DNA from: Amia ocellicauda
Lineage: Eukaryota > Chordata > Actinopteri > Amiiformes > Amiidae
Direction: 5' to 3'
Assembly (NCBI RefSeq): GCF_036373705.1
Contig: NC_089855.1
Location: 4,254,501-4,318,500, forward strand
DNA length: 64,000 nucleotides
The translations under genes and the position numbers were made by a program. Positions within the stretch are counted from its first letter, which is position 1, and each line of letters opens with the position of its first letter. Of this stretch, positions 35,638 through 47,773 are shown piece after piece. A model generated the notes under the pieces. It worked only from the letters and a program-made list of their open reading frames with translations. It had not been told where the DNA came from and made no database searches.

Positions 35638-38600
35638 CAGAGAGACAAGCACACACGCAGGCAGAGACAGGCACACATACACATACACATAGACAGGCAC
35701 ACACAGAGCACATAGACAGAGAGACAGACACAACTGTGTCAGGGCTGCTGTACAGACTTCTCTCAAAATGAATCAAATCATTCTTTATTTAACATTGCAA
35801 CTTTTGCAAAATATTCCTGCAAAGCACTCGGCTTCCAAGCAGCCCATCAAGAGCAGGAAACCAGCGAGTTGGACGGCAGTGAAACCAGCCAATAGGAGTG
35901 CGACTCTGCGCTCAGCGAGTCAGGGCCTGACCACACTACAGCCTGACAGCCTACCCCAGCAGCAGCATTGCATTAGCGTGTCCGCTCTGGCTGCAGGAAA
36001 CAAGCTGAACTGGCCTGCAGCCGCACGTCTCACGCATGTCACCGTATTAGACCGCGGTTTGCACAGAAAGATGACAGAGCTGTGATAAACATGATCCTCT
36101 GCTGGCTACTCTTGTTGCCCACTGACAGTTACACTCAAACCGGTTTACACTGCCTTCTTTCTGCATCACAGACCTGCATTTGAAGGATTTTAAAATCTTC
36201 AGGGTGACAACGTAGGGAACTGGACTGAGCTGAGCTGGGCTGTTATGGGAATTGCAGATGGCACAACTGTAATTGATCCCAGCTCTGCTTGAGCAGAGCC
36301 CCACACAAGGGGACAGGGGAAACTGTGCTCAGGGTGTCGTGTGGAGCTACATACCTGCAGAGTGGGGGCAGAGCAGCTGCCGGGGGACAGCGGGGGCAGC
36401 TGCAGCACCGCCTGCTCAGATCGCCGTAGAACCTGCAGAAAGTCACATGACAGGTAAGACCGCAGAAAGGAGCAGAAGGAAACGGCCACACAAACACAGC
36501 ATCTCAGTCTACTTTCCCAGGAACAGAGGTTTCATTTATTTGCTCTTTGCTTACAATTCAGTTTTTCATGAGCGTGCAGATTGGTGTGTGTGTGTGTGTG
36601 TGTGAGATCGAGTGTGTTTCTTAAGCACAAGAATATATAATTGTGTAATTGTGGTCTCTACAAGAAAACAACTACAACAACTATAAACTGATACATTAAT
36701 GAATGAATTAAGTAACTAAGTAATACAAAAAAATCACAAGCAATATCTGAACTATGTCTGACTGGTCCTGCCGTTTCTCACAACACAACGTGGTTTGGCT
36801 GCATCTGTGTGCAGTTGCTCTGGACACCAGAAGGCTGGCACCCCCTTCAAGTGCTGAAACCCCCACGAGGCGCTGTACCTCTTGGGCTGCAGACTCCGCC
36901 TCCAGTAGCCGCGCCCGGCCCGCTTTCAGCCTCCCTTCCAGCACAGCCATCGCCCCGTCCACCTGCTCCAGCTCCCCCACCACTGCGCTCACCTCCGCCT
37001 GCAAACAGGGTGCAGGGTTCACACTGCACACGCGAGATACACTGCACACTTTACACACTTGCACACCCCTATTACACTGTACACACTTTACACACCTGTA
37101 ATACACTTCACACACTGCACACCTTTATTACAGTGCTCACACTTTACACACTGCACACCCCTAATAAAATGCACACACTTTACACACCCCTAACACACTG
37201 CACACCCATGCAGAAAGGTATTACAGTGCACACATACAGCACACAGGTAACACAGCCTACATACACAACGGACTGATCACATGGAATATAGACAAAAACA
37301 CACAATGCACCCTAAACTCACACAATACAGACCACACACACATGAAAAACAGTCCATAAAACAAAAAATCTATATAGATTGATTATACCATTTAAATAGA
37401 TGCAAAGCAGACCACACATACGCTACACACACAGCCCATTAAAACAGACACCCAGCACAGTCCACACACACGTCATAGAGAGCACATCACTCTCTCTGCC
37501 AGTCTCTTGTTCAATTCCTTCTTCATCCTCTCTTTCTCTCTGCATAGCCACTCTGTCTGTGACTCTCTAACCTATTGGTCTCTCATTCTTAACCATTCCC
37601 TTCCTGTGGCTCTCTGTCCGTCTCTCTCTCAGGTCAGTGTGAGAAAATTGCAGGATATGTGTGAAACGAGAGCGAGCCGAGGTCTGACTACATCACCCTC
37701 AACCACAACACCGTGGTGTCTGTAAGCATCTGCTAAAGTGATGCACAACAGCAGATGACACCATTGTTTCACATCCCTATTAACACCAATCTGTCCTTTC
37801 TTTCTAACTTTCCTTCCCTATCTAATAATCTCATACCTACAATCTCAGTCTCTCACCTCCCCACCTATCACTCACTCTTTTTTCAATCCAGCTCACCTCT
37901 AGGGCCTGGAGGGTTTTCTTGCCCGTGTCGACTGTCTTCAACTGTGCCTGATGCAGATGTGGAACCCGGCTTATGCCTCCCTGTTTCCTGGGGGGCACTT
38001 TCAGTTGCTCACATCGAGACAGGAACCTGCAGTTGTCAAACTGGGAATTAATAATGTACCCAAAAGAACTCTTTAATTTCCAGCTTGGGTACCAACTCTT
38101 TGAATGGCTTCTGCAGCCCCAGTCTGGCTCCTGCCAGTCTGTTCAGTCTGTTATCTTTACATCAGCAAGAAAAGCACTTTTTAATAACAGGACTTTATCA
38201 GAGATGGATTTCCCCTATTTAAAAATAAAAGAAATAATTTTCATTGGCAGCAATCTTATCTTTCCCATCCTACACTGCATGTTAGATCTTACTTAGAATC
38301 TACCTAAGCAGGAACCAGTTAATTACACTTCACACTTTCTCTGAAATCTGATAGATCGGATGTTCTCTTGCAGAGTCATTATTTTGACATTCAGCATTTG
38401 TTTCATCAAGGACTCGCATCTCTGACTGATTTCACATTCTCTATCCATTCGAGTCATGCGAGGGATCAATGAAAAGATGACCCTGATAAACGCCCACTCT
38501 AACCCCTCACTGGGACGGAGCTCCACATGGGCTGCTCTCCACACTGCAGTGCGTCATTATGCTGCATAGATGTCAGTGATTGATGATGATGATGATGAAG

Positions 38601-41600
38601 AAGATGAGAGATCTCGGGGAGCCTGGGAGAGCAGGGATGTGAAGCCTGCGGTGTCACGAGCCCGAGTTACAAGGGCCGGCTCCTGGGAGGGACAGTCAGG
38701 AGACAAACAGCCCTGACCTGTAATCTGTCTGTCTGTCTCATACCTGTCTTTAACCGTGTTCAGGTGCCTCTGAGACTCCTCGCTGTCTTTCCTTCTCCCA
38801 GATAATACTGACCTGAGAGGGAGAGAGGGAGAGTTAAAAGGTGATGTATTACAGAGCGAGTAAGGAGAGAGAGAGATCGGAGATAGAAGAGAGAGAGGTG
38901 TGCGAGAGACTGACAGCTCAGCAGTTCAGGCAACAGACCTCGTGGAGGGCTGACAGGTGACCAGAGCGAACCCCTGCCCTCACCACCCCTCACTCTGCCC
39001 TTCAACCACGAGTCCGTCTGAGCACCGTTTCCCAACCGCTGTGCCTTCCGCAGACGCAGGATCGCTCAGTGCAAAAGGCTTCCTGTTGCTGAAATCTGTG
39101 AGTTTCCACACAGTGAACGCAACAACTAAAAACAACCGTGAACACGTGACTTACTGAGGGAAAAACAATTTCATATACTCTCTCTCACAATTGCTTGGAT
39201 TGATTTGTCAGCGGAGATCAGCACAAATTGTTTTATCCTGATCAATGTGGCCATAACCACAGTCAACGAAGAGTCAAGAGGTGTGCAGTATGTATGAGGC
39301 ACCCAAGTGTTTTTAAAGCTACCCCACTGGTTTAAAAACAAATGTAAATCATTCCAAATCCAAGTGCAAGTGAAGATATCAACTTTACATTTTGAGTTTG
39401 TGTGTCACAAAACTAACTCGTAGGTATCCTTTAGGCTGGAGAATGTTGAAAAACTTTAGTTTATAGGCAGAGCACCTACAGCTGCAGCCCGCCAGCAGAC
39501 ACCTAGAGCAATCACAGCGCATCGAAACGCACTGCGCAGCACAAACAGGCGACCACAGACAAGCTCACAGGTAGTCAGCTTCTCAGCATCTCAAACCATC
39601 ACTGCTCTCCAATCAGAGATCTCAGTGCGATCAAGACTCAAACTGCACATCAACTACTGCGCTCCCAAACAGGAGGGGCAGTGACAGATACGCGTGTGTC
39701 CAGCAGTGTCCATCAGTGAGGGTCCCATTTTTAACGCATCACTCAGTTATTCTATTAAGTTAATTATTTAACTGGACACGCGCATGTGTTTCCAGTCCAG
39801 TGTCGGGGGTGGTGTCGGGCGCAGGCTCTTACAGGACAGCCAGGCTCAGCGTGTTTCTCAGGTACACCTGGGAGCTGTTGGACAGGGGATTCCACTTCTG
39901 CTTCCCTCTGGGGGGCGCTGCTGCCGACACTGGGGAGAGACGGCACAGACCACACAGCTAAGTCAGTTCTTCTCAGCCCGCCCACAGGAGCCCCACTATC
40001 TGACCAACCCCAAACCCGAGCTCATCACAAATCTCCAGGAAAGGGGGAATTATGAATCCGCCACACATCAACAGAAAATCGCAGTGTATTTATTTTGACT
40101 GCTTGCACGTAAACTCCACAGTAAACAATAATGAATAACAAACTCACCTCCGGCCTGTGAGCTGCTCTCTCTGAGTTTCTTCCTGCCCCTGGGTCCTGCT
40201 GCCTGTCGGGGAGTGGACAAGCGGTTACCCATGGTGCACAGCGCTACACTAAACTTTACTAGACTACAAACTGTAGTGACTGCAGTGCTGTGTTGTGCAG
40301 TTTAGTACAATTAACTGCACTATATTATACTACACGATAAGACACCGCATTTCACGATACGACACCACAATACACAGCATTATACTGCCCTGCGTTGCTT
40401 TACATTCATAAAACACACACATTGAATTCATTCTCACACTCCTCGGACCCCAAGACAGATGAAAGTCCACTCACACACACTCATTCTCTCGCTCTCTCTC
40501 ACACACGCACTCACTTTCTCTCTCTCTTACACACGCACACACACACGCACACACTCTCTCATACACAGCCAGGTATCGCTGTCCTATTGCAGTGCGCTCC
40601 ATGTCTCGGCCTACCTGCCCACTGTGTGAGGGCCCGGGGCCGGTGCTCTGTGCTGGCACTCGGGGGGGCTTCATACTGACCTGCAGGGGGAGGACATGTT
40701 AACCCAGCAACTTTATGCTTTATGCAGATATAACCGATTTACACGTCTACAGTGACTATAGGATACACCCCCTATGATCCGTCGCCTTCTCGCTCAGTCA
40801 TCCAGTTTGGAGGGACGGCCTGATCGAGGCAGGGTGTTGGTGGTGCCAAACTGCTTCCACTTCTTAATAATGGCCTTAACCGTGCTCCAAGCAATATTCC
40901 AAGCCCGTGATATTTTGTATACCCATCTCCTGATCTATGTCTTGCAACCATTTTGTCCTGGAGTTCATTTGAAAGCTCCTTGGTGCTCATGGGTGAGACT
41001 TTGGTTTGAAATGCACAACCCACCAGAGGGAACCTACAGGAACTGCTCAATTTATCCTCAGATCAAATGAATCACTGCAGTTTAACACAGCTGGAGGCCA
41101 CTTGATGTTTGATTTCAAAGGTGATTGCTTAAACTTGAGCTAATGTAGGATTGCCATTTCAAAGGGGGTTAGGCATGTATCCAACCAAGCTATTTTAGTT
41201 TTTATTATTCATTCATTTTCTACAAATGTCTAATGCACCTTAATTCCAAGCTATAAGTAATAAGAGGTGAAAAGTTGAAAAGGAGTGTAGACTTTCTCTT
41301 GGCACTGTAGGTTTGCACATTGTATCAGTCCAAACAAGCAGAATTTCAATGGCATTGGTGGTCAAGACACTTGTGAACATATAGAGGGACTCTATAGTGT
41401 ATTAATTTAAACGGGAGTGTGAACCGCAGCAGGACGCGGGGCTGTGCGCTCCGGCCGTCGGCGCCCTCTGGTGGCCGCGGCGTGTCAGCTGGTGTCCTCT
41501 CGCCAGGGCTCGACACTTTACACTTCATACCACAGAAAGTCCGCGACGCAGGCGACCTGATGTATGTGCATTAACAAGTACTGTATTACTGCTGAATGAT

Positions 41601-42143
41601 ATGATTCAATATTTGCAGTAAATATAAAGAAATACACGGCCTTAACAATAACGGGAATAGTAATTCATATAATATAGTGTCTTAATCTATTTTTGTTTTA
41701 TATAGTTATAAAATCATGTAGGTTATAATCACTGGTGTAATATAATGGCTGTACTATTGTAAGGTGGCTATCTCCACCTTGATCAAATCAGACAGGAAGA
41801 TTACTTTTTCAACGAAACAAACAAGCAAATAGAAACTCTAGGACAGAATTATAACGTGGTCGTTTTTACATTCGTGCATTTCTGTATTAACGACCACAAA
41901 GTGAAGAAATCTGGCTAACAAATCCTAAATACACACACACATATATAGGCTACATAAATATACACACACAAACATGCATGGAAAGATTAAAAAACAATCG
42001 CTTCTTGTCTGTTGTTGAGGGAGGAGGGTAAACATCTCCCTGCCTTTAGCCACATCGCGATCTTGATCAATATAATAATACTGATATGATATAAATCAAT
42101 CGATGTGTTGTCTCTGAAGCGAAGACGAAAACAAACTCACCAT
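34573..42143 (-). CDS. cenpq: Centromere protein Q
   Basis: Subunit of the inner-kinetochore CCAN (CENP-O/P/Q/U/R group), which helps hold chromosomes to spindle microtubules. Nine coding exons on minus give 256 residues, close to the human length as I recall it (268): 42141-42143 (ATG only), 40615-40680, 40148-40202, 39833-39929, 38744-38812, 37897-38026, 36879-36998, 36355-36432 and 34573-34725. Every junction is GT-AG with matching phase. Recognised by KWNPLSNSSQVYLRNTLSLA, then RCEQLKVPPRK, and a C-terminal block LQLPPLSPGSCSAPTLQEEM and LVPNAGS...ELKDMGAFLE that tracks human CENPQ. The middle exons are Glu/Ala/Leu-rich coiled coil. The start codon sits at the very end of exon 1 (CCAACATG/GTGAGT), so the second codon is in the next exon; a second Met (MKPPRV) lies three residues in. 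The last intron is about 1.6 kb and holds a large CA-rich satellite. Confidence 0.9.
34735..35715. repeat. Compound CA-rich satellite in the last cenpq intron
   Basis: Nearly 1 kb of (CA)n tracts of varying length separated by GGCAGAGA(A/G)ACAGGTGCAC-like and GGCAGAGAGACAAGCACAC-like units, often with CGCAGGCAGG. It produces long open frames in all phases on both strands, which are artefacts of composition. Copy spacing is irregular (about 20-90 bp). Confidence 0.97.
40775..41312 (-). mobile_element. Tc1/mariner remnant
   Basis: The minus strand encodes a damaged N-terminal Tc1 transposase start (MSTKELSNELQDKMVARHRS) and a linker-like stretch (CLDQAVPPNWMTERE) resembling the GRPPKLT region. 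There is no catalytic domain. The outer end near 41300 reads CTTGGCACTGTA, similar to the CAGTGCCT-type termini of fish Tc1 elements. It lies in the first intron of cenpq. Confidence 0.7.
41320..42060. other. First-intron sequence of cenpq, otherwise featureless
   Basis: AT-rich intron sequence between the Tc1 remnant and cenpq exon 1. No exon recognised. Confidence 0.5.
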
Positions 42144-42259
42144 GTTGGCGGGAACTCTGGTTTTGAAACTGCATCCAGAGAGCATGCGTCAAACCGACTT
42201 CCTGCACACCGGGCGTTTCCGTCCGCCATCTTTGTGCGGGGAAAGACCTGAACAAGAGA

Positions 42260-43325
42260 ACACTTGCATTACTCATCTTTACTACTACTGCAGATCGCCG
42301 GTCGCGACATACTGATACTAATGGCTCTTTGTTCATGTAATGTTATGTAAGGTGCCAGAGCACAGACCTTATGTATTCCATTTTTTATTATTACTTATTG
42401 GTTTATTTCAATTATTGTGAAGTATTATCTTTTTTTATTTACTGTTTGCTTTGATAATTCAATAGATTTTTCATGTGTTGCTTTCATTACAGAAGAAACA
42501 AACCTAATTTAATGGCCTGTTTCTATTAAAGCCAGTTATAGAAGTTTATTTTAGGAGTATTTTCCCCTTATTCACCTTCTGCCCTGTGCACTTACTGAGA
42601 GAAAATAAGCACATTTCACTTACCAGAGTCCGTGGTGTGTCCTGGGATCCTGACCGAACCTGCCAGGGGAAGGGGTGGTAGTGAGGTTCCCCATCCTCAA
42701 GATTTATTTACTTGGGTTATGTAGTTGGGTTATTGATGGTGTGTTGCTGATCACCCATAACACTTGTATGGTAGTGGTCTCAAAACATCTTCAAAAAGAG
42801 TGTTTGCTTTGTGCAAATCTAAATTAATTCAGGTGACAAAATACCACACTGTGTGAGCAATCCGTCGGTGAACATTTCCTAGATATAGGACAGATGAACA
42901 GATGCTTCAGAAAATTATAATCTGGTCATTCACATTAGGAGTTGTAATTTACTCCTTCTTCTACACAAATACCAGCGCAGGTTGGACTTCAATAGAGGAA
43001 AGCCAAAACAAAATTAACCTATGAAATTTTGTTGATTTGCAGCAGTTACATTACAGACACGGTTCCAATGTTTTAAAGTGTTTTGTGCCATTATTGAACA
43101 TGTACACACTTGCTGTGATTCAGGTGTTTTCAGTGTCTGGTCAAGTGTAGTAAAGAGTGGTGAATGTTTATATGCACTAATCAAAGTGGCCAGTTCACCA
43201 CCAAGTTAGTCTGAGCCCCACAAAAACAACAAAAGCAACTATGAAGTCAGAGTAACATTGCAAATAACGATGAGAACATACTGGTTGAGAACATACTGGT
43301 GTACGCAACCGATTTAATGCAAATG
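42260..43325. other. Spacer between cenpq and mrpl16
   Basis: AT-rich sequence between the 5' end of cenpq and the likely 3' end of mrpl16. No gene seen. It must contain the cenpq promoter near 42200-42350, where GC content and CpG rise. Confidence 0.5.
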
Positions 43326-43329
43326 TAGT

Positions 43330-43375
43330 TTTATTCAATTAACACAATTGTATGTATCTTCTTGAAAGATTTTAT
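43330..43375 (-). terminator. Candidate polyadenylation signals of mrpl16
   Basis: Two AATAAA hexamers on minus, at 43370-43375 and 43330-43335, about 310-350 bp past the mrpl16 stop codon. Confidence 0.5.
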
Positions 43376-43680
43376 TGTTTTTTACTCATTTTTTAAATAC
43401 AAATCTGACCACAGGGGTTCCTCTGCTGAAGGGATGTAGGGACCCATCTTCAAACCAGAAGCTCAGAACACCACTGCAGGTTGGACAGAAGATCCAGTCC
43501 GGGCAGCTGTACATCGACCATTGGAACAACAGTGAGCTACAGTGCGCCATCCACCCAGCAAGCCCTCTTCTCTGATCTCCTCCTGCTGCACAGTGTGTAC
43601 TCAGTTCAGACTCACAGGTCCAGCCAGGGGGAGTGTGGTGCACCCAGAGCAGGAGTGGGGACTCTGGCCACGCCGCCGGC

Positions 43681-45506
43681 TCACACTCTCTCGGGCAGCC
43701 GGAACTTGCCCGTGTACTTGCCGCCGTGCCGCAGGTCGAAGGGGCTCAGCACTTTTCGGATGCCCAGCATGTTGCTCATGGCGACTCTCTGGAAGGTCCA
43801 GGGGTTCTGGTTGCTGAGCTCCCGGTCCCTCTCCTCCTGCTGCATGGCTGCCAGGCTCTCCCTGCTCACCACCTGCACACACAGCAAACCAGCACAGGTG
43901 ATAATAGGCAACACACAGAGCAGGTGATTACAGAACTCGCAGGCAGGGTGAGCTGAAAGAACACAACATCAGGTAACATTGTGTTTTATCGAGTTATAAA
44001 GCTTAATCAACTCGCAATGAATCAGTGACGCTCAGTCCTGGTCCTGGAGACCCACAGTCGTCATCAGCACAATAAAATGTATTCTTATCCATGAGCACCT
44101 AATGTCCGAGTTATCCGTCCCGTTTTCCTTTTAGACTGTGGGCCTGCAGGACCGGAGCTGTGCCACAACTGTAAAGACTAGACTGTAAAGCATCCACACC
44201 TTGGCAGGGAAGGGCAGTTTCTTGGCGACCTCAGTGAGCACGGGCTTGACCTCATCCAGCTCGCAGTGGCCGCCCAGCTCCAGCACCAGCCGCCCGCAGC
44301 GCACTGGTGTGACGTAGTGGTCGATGGCGCCCTTGCCCCCGCCCATGCGCTGGCCCAGCCCCTTGCGCGTGATCGGCTTGTAGGGCGCGTTGACCCGCCA
44401 GCAGGCGAAGGTGGTTCGCGGGTCGATGCGCCTGTTGATGGTCAGTCTCATCATCTCAAAGTGGCCCCAGTGCAGGTATCCCCCGCCCAGCGCCTGACAG
44501 ACAGACAGACAGACAGACAAAAACAGAGAGAGAGGGAGGGGGTTGAAGCTTACATGTTCATTTCAAGGTAGACACAGGTGGTTACGTGCAGTGGCTTCTG
44601 GACAGCTATACATTACAGTGGAGGGAAGTCTAACATTCACCAAGAATAATACATATTTGTATACAAGAACAAGGCAGGATTTCACAGAATGCTCAAAACA
44701 CCACAAGGTTCTGAAACCAGAACTATAGCAAACGCACAGCTGTAAATAATGCAGCAACATTCGTTTTCATACAGACACAAGGACGGCAGCAACTCCAATG
44801 AGAGCCACTACTGACACAGATGCCCCAGGGGTACACTGTCCTGACCCGCCACTGGCTGCAGGACTCACCACGATGCCATACTGGCCGCGGGTGAAGGTGT
44901 TGGCTGCCTGGGCCGGGCCTTGGATGTCCCTCAGCTTCTTCATCTCCTTCTTGGCCCTCTTCAAGTTGGGAATCTTGTTGACGAACTTCAGTTTTGTGCG
45001 CTCTGGCAGAACCACATCTACAGGCAGAGGGGGCAGGGGGGTGTCAGTCAGAGTATAGGTGCATCGGTCGGGTACGAGTCAGTCACTGTGTCAGTGCACC
45101 GGTTAGTCTTACCACTGAAGTCAGGGGGAGGGTCAAAGGTCTTCAGTCCAGCCGAGAGGACCTTCAGTGGGTTCTGGAAGAGCCCTGACCAGAGAGAGAC
45201 GTTCAGCATGTGCACTGACTACCTCCCCGACACACCAATTGGTCTGGAGAGGCCACAATGTGTCTACACTGTACAATGGGAATATATAGAGGAACCCTTT
45301 AGATACCACGGCAGCAAAGTTCTTCTGCACGGCTATGTTATTCATATGATGTGAACACAATATTATTCCAATAATCATATATTTTAGCTATTACAAATGC
45401 ATACACTTTATCCATCTTCACGTCGGATGGAGAAACACAAACAGATACCTGCGCCCCCCATCCGCGCAAAGAGCCCCACAGAGGCGGACTTCAGCAGCGC
45501 GATCAT
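43681..45506 (-). CDS. mrpl16: Mitochondrial ribosomal protein L16
   Basis: Component of the large mitochondrial ribosomal subunit, homologous to bacterial uL16. Five exons on minus give 254 residues, near the human length (251 as I recall it): 45449-45506, 45113-45184, 44869-45017, 44200-44493 and 43681-43872. The junctions are GT-AG with consistent phase. The start [18 protein letters not shown] is a typical mitochondrial targeting peptide (basic and hydroxylated, no acidic residues). The uL16 core is plain: [40 protein letters not shown] and [16 protein letters not shown]. The C-terminus [20 protein letters not shown] followed by [13 protein letters not shown] is specific to the mitochondrial form. 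The frame stays open upstream of the chosen ATG, but the upstream sequence lacks targeting character and a good start context. Confidence 0.97.
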
Positions 45507-45779
45507 CTCCGTGCAAAGCCCTGCCTCCACTGCTTCAAATCCACGCCGTCTGTCGCCTCTTCCCGCCACGGGAAACACTATCCGAAGAAAAGAAACTGGG
45601 CTTTCTGCTTGCAAGTTTCCACGGTGCTCATTTTTCACGTTCTCGCCCACAAGGTCGCCGCCATTTTTAGCCACAGATCCAGTACGTCTCCAAAACGGTC
45701 CCCGCTGGTGCAATGAGTGTATATGGTTCCGGTTAACAAGTGCAAAATACTTACTTGCCAAAGTTATGGTCAATTAGAA

Positions 45780-46137
45780 GTCATATACACATTGCAATTA
45801 ATAATGCAGAAGAGAAGAACACGACAAATAATAAGAATATACATTTTATTTGATATATTAATACTAACACTAAACAAACATATGGGAAAAAAGGACAAAT
45901 GTGTAGGTTTTTGTCTATGGCTATAACCAGTGCAATCTTTATAATCAAGCACCACTTCTGCCAAAAACCACAGAGATTTCAGATAGTCTTCTAAAATAAA
46001 TGCTTGTAAACGGCTGAAATTTATCTAATTTATCAGCCAGGAGTCTGTTGTCTCAAAGTCTAAGTATCCCTTCCCCTTTCTCAGTCAAATGAGCCATGAC
46101 ACAGAGCGGAGGAGAGGAGCTTGAGCAGTGTGTTTTG

Positions 46138-46170
<33 letters not shown>

Positions 46171-47230
46171 TGAGTATTTGTGTAGGTGCATTTGTGTGCA
46201 TGTGTGTTTGTGTGACTGGCAGAACTCAACTGCCCCCCCACTTCTCTCTAGCCCCTGTGCCTGAAAAGTGCAATTTTTTCAGTCATAAAAATATAATCAA
46301 CAACTTTGTTTCCCCCTGTCCTTGAAATGTGTTTTACAAGCATGTTGTGATCCATACTGAATCTGTTGTTGTCTTTGAGAAGGAGATGTAGCATCTAGAG
46401 TCAGCCATTACAATTCCAGGCTGGTCCCTGACCCCTGACCCCGACCCCCCAGACCACCAGCAAACCCATTACAACAAAGGGGATTCATCTGCTATTCAAC
46501 GGTTCTGTCACCGTACAGGTTCAAATTCAAATTTCTGAAATGCGATAAAACCTGCTTCCTAAAACAGCAGTGCTATTGAGATGGTTAAGATGTAAGGGGA
46601 TTTTGTTTTATATCAAATGCAATGTTGTAAGTTTAGATCATTTTAAAAGGTGTGATTTCGACAAGGTGGGTTTGGAGTGGGGAGGCTGGCCAGAAGTTGG
46701 TCCTGCTTGTACTCAATTAAAGGAGACCTAAAACAATGACAATGTATTTTATTAGGTGATAATAATTATGTTTCTGAAAGCATGGGGATAATTATTTTAC
46801 AGTGTCTTGCAGCAGAACAGAGCTGTGTGCAATACCAATTACTTTGTTTCTGGAATTGTCCCATAGAGTTCAATTTAATATAATTGTTACTCTTCCCTCT
46901 GTGTGCTTGTGCACTGAAGTGACCCATGGACACATCTGTCCTGCTTTTCAATTAGCTTGTACTGAGACAGCGACATGTCCCACACGAGGCCCACTGCACA
47001 TGCTTGGGGTCACCTGAGGAGAAATGATGGTCACTCCATAGTCCAGGCAGCACAATAATTAAAGGTATCCAAGCTTACCACTATGGGCTGTATACAAAAA
47101 ATAAAAAAGTCTTTGATGAAAGTCTGTAAACTTGTGAAACAATACTTTGCATTGATGCTGATTTAGTCTGCATCACCTATAGACTTCCTCTCTGTTCTCT
47201 AAGGACACTGTGCTTATCAGGGACTACACT
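45780..47230. other. Region without a recognised gene
   Basis: Spacer between the mrpl16 promoter and the next gene. It contains a (TG)n microsatellite at 46139-46168 and AT-rich sequence. No exon recognised. Confidence 0.5.
46139..46170. repeat. (TG)n microsatellite
   Basis: A pure TG run of about 30 bp, followed by looser TG-rich sequence. Confidence 0.95.
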
Positions 47231-47239
47231 GCTCTCTCT

Positions 47240-47332
47240 CTCAGAAACTGCAACACAGGACAGTGCAAGACAGGACCGACAGCTCCCCAAGACACCTGCC
47301 AGACTGTTGCCCACTGCCAGCTCTCACTGCAC
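47240..47332 (+). other. Likely non-coding first exon of the ENDOD1-like gene
   Basis: A purine- and CA-rich stretch ending CACTGCACAG/GTAGAGAC, a good donor at 47332/47333. It lies about 420 bp before the CTTTCCGGCAG acceptor (47755) of the exon that carries the start codon. No open frame with a Met fits. Assigned from splice signals only. Confidence 0.4.
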
Positions 47333-47773
47333 AGGTAGAGACATCAAATATGTCAATTTCTGATATTGGTATATGGCTACTACTTCTTTAGCATTGTTAC
47401 TTTATAGTGCTATAAAGGTACTATGCCACAATACATATTCTGAGCATATTTAGATGTGGTGAATTTCATACATTTCTCTGGAAACAAACTTATTCTGTGG
47501 TTTCTTTAGTGTTAGTAATGTTGATTGTTTTAGAAAACGGGGTGATGGGTATAATCTTTTCTGCTACTGCCATTCATTTCTGTGAACTGGAAGTCAAAAC
47601 ATGAATGAATGAAGAGGTAACACTAATCTTTCAACAGCAATTGAACGACACAGCTGGGCAAATTCAACAACTATTTTGTGATTCTAGACAAAAGTCGAGT
47701 CCAGCATGTGTGTATTTTTTCGTAAATGCTGTTCGGTGTACTTTCCGGCAGGGCTGCCTGCTGCGGAGGTGGG

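Noticed and set aside
34409-35776. Very long open frames on both strands over 34.4-35.8 kb
   Set aside because: They arise from a CA-rich satellite; translations are monotonous Cys/Val or Thr/His strings and overlap in all phases. Only the 34573-34725 part on minus is coding (cenpq last exon).
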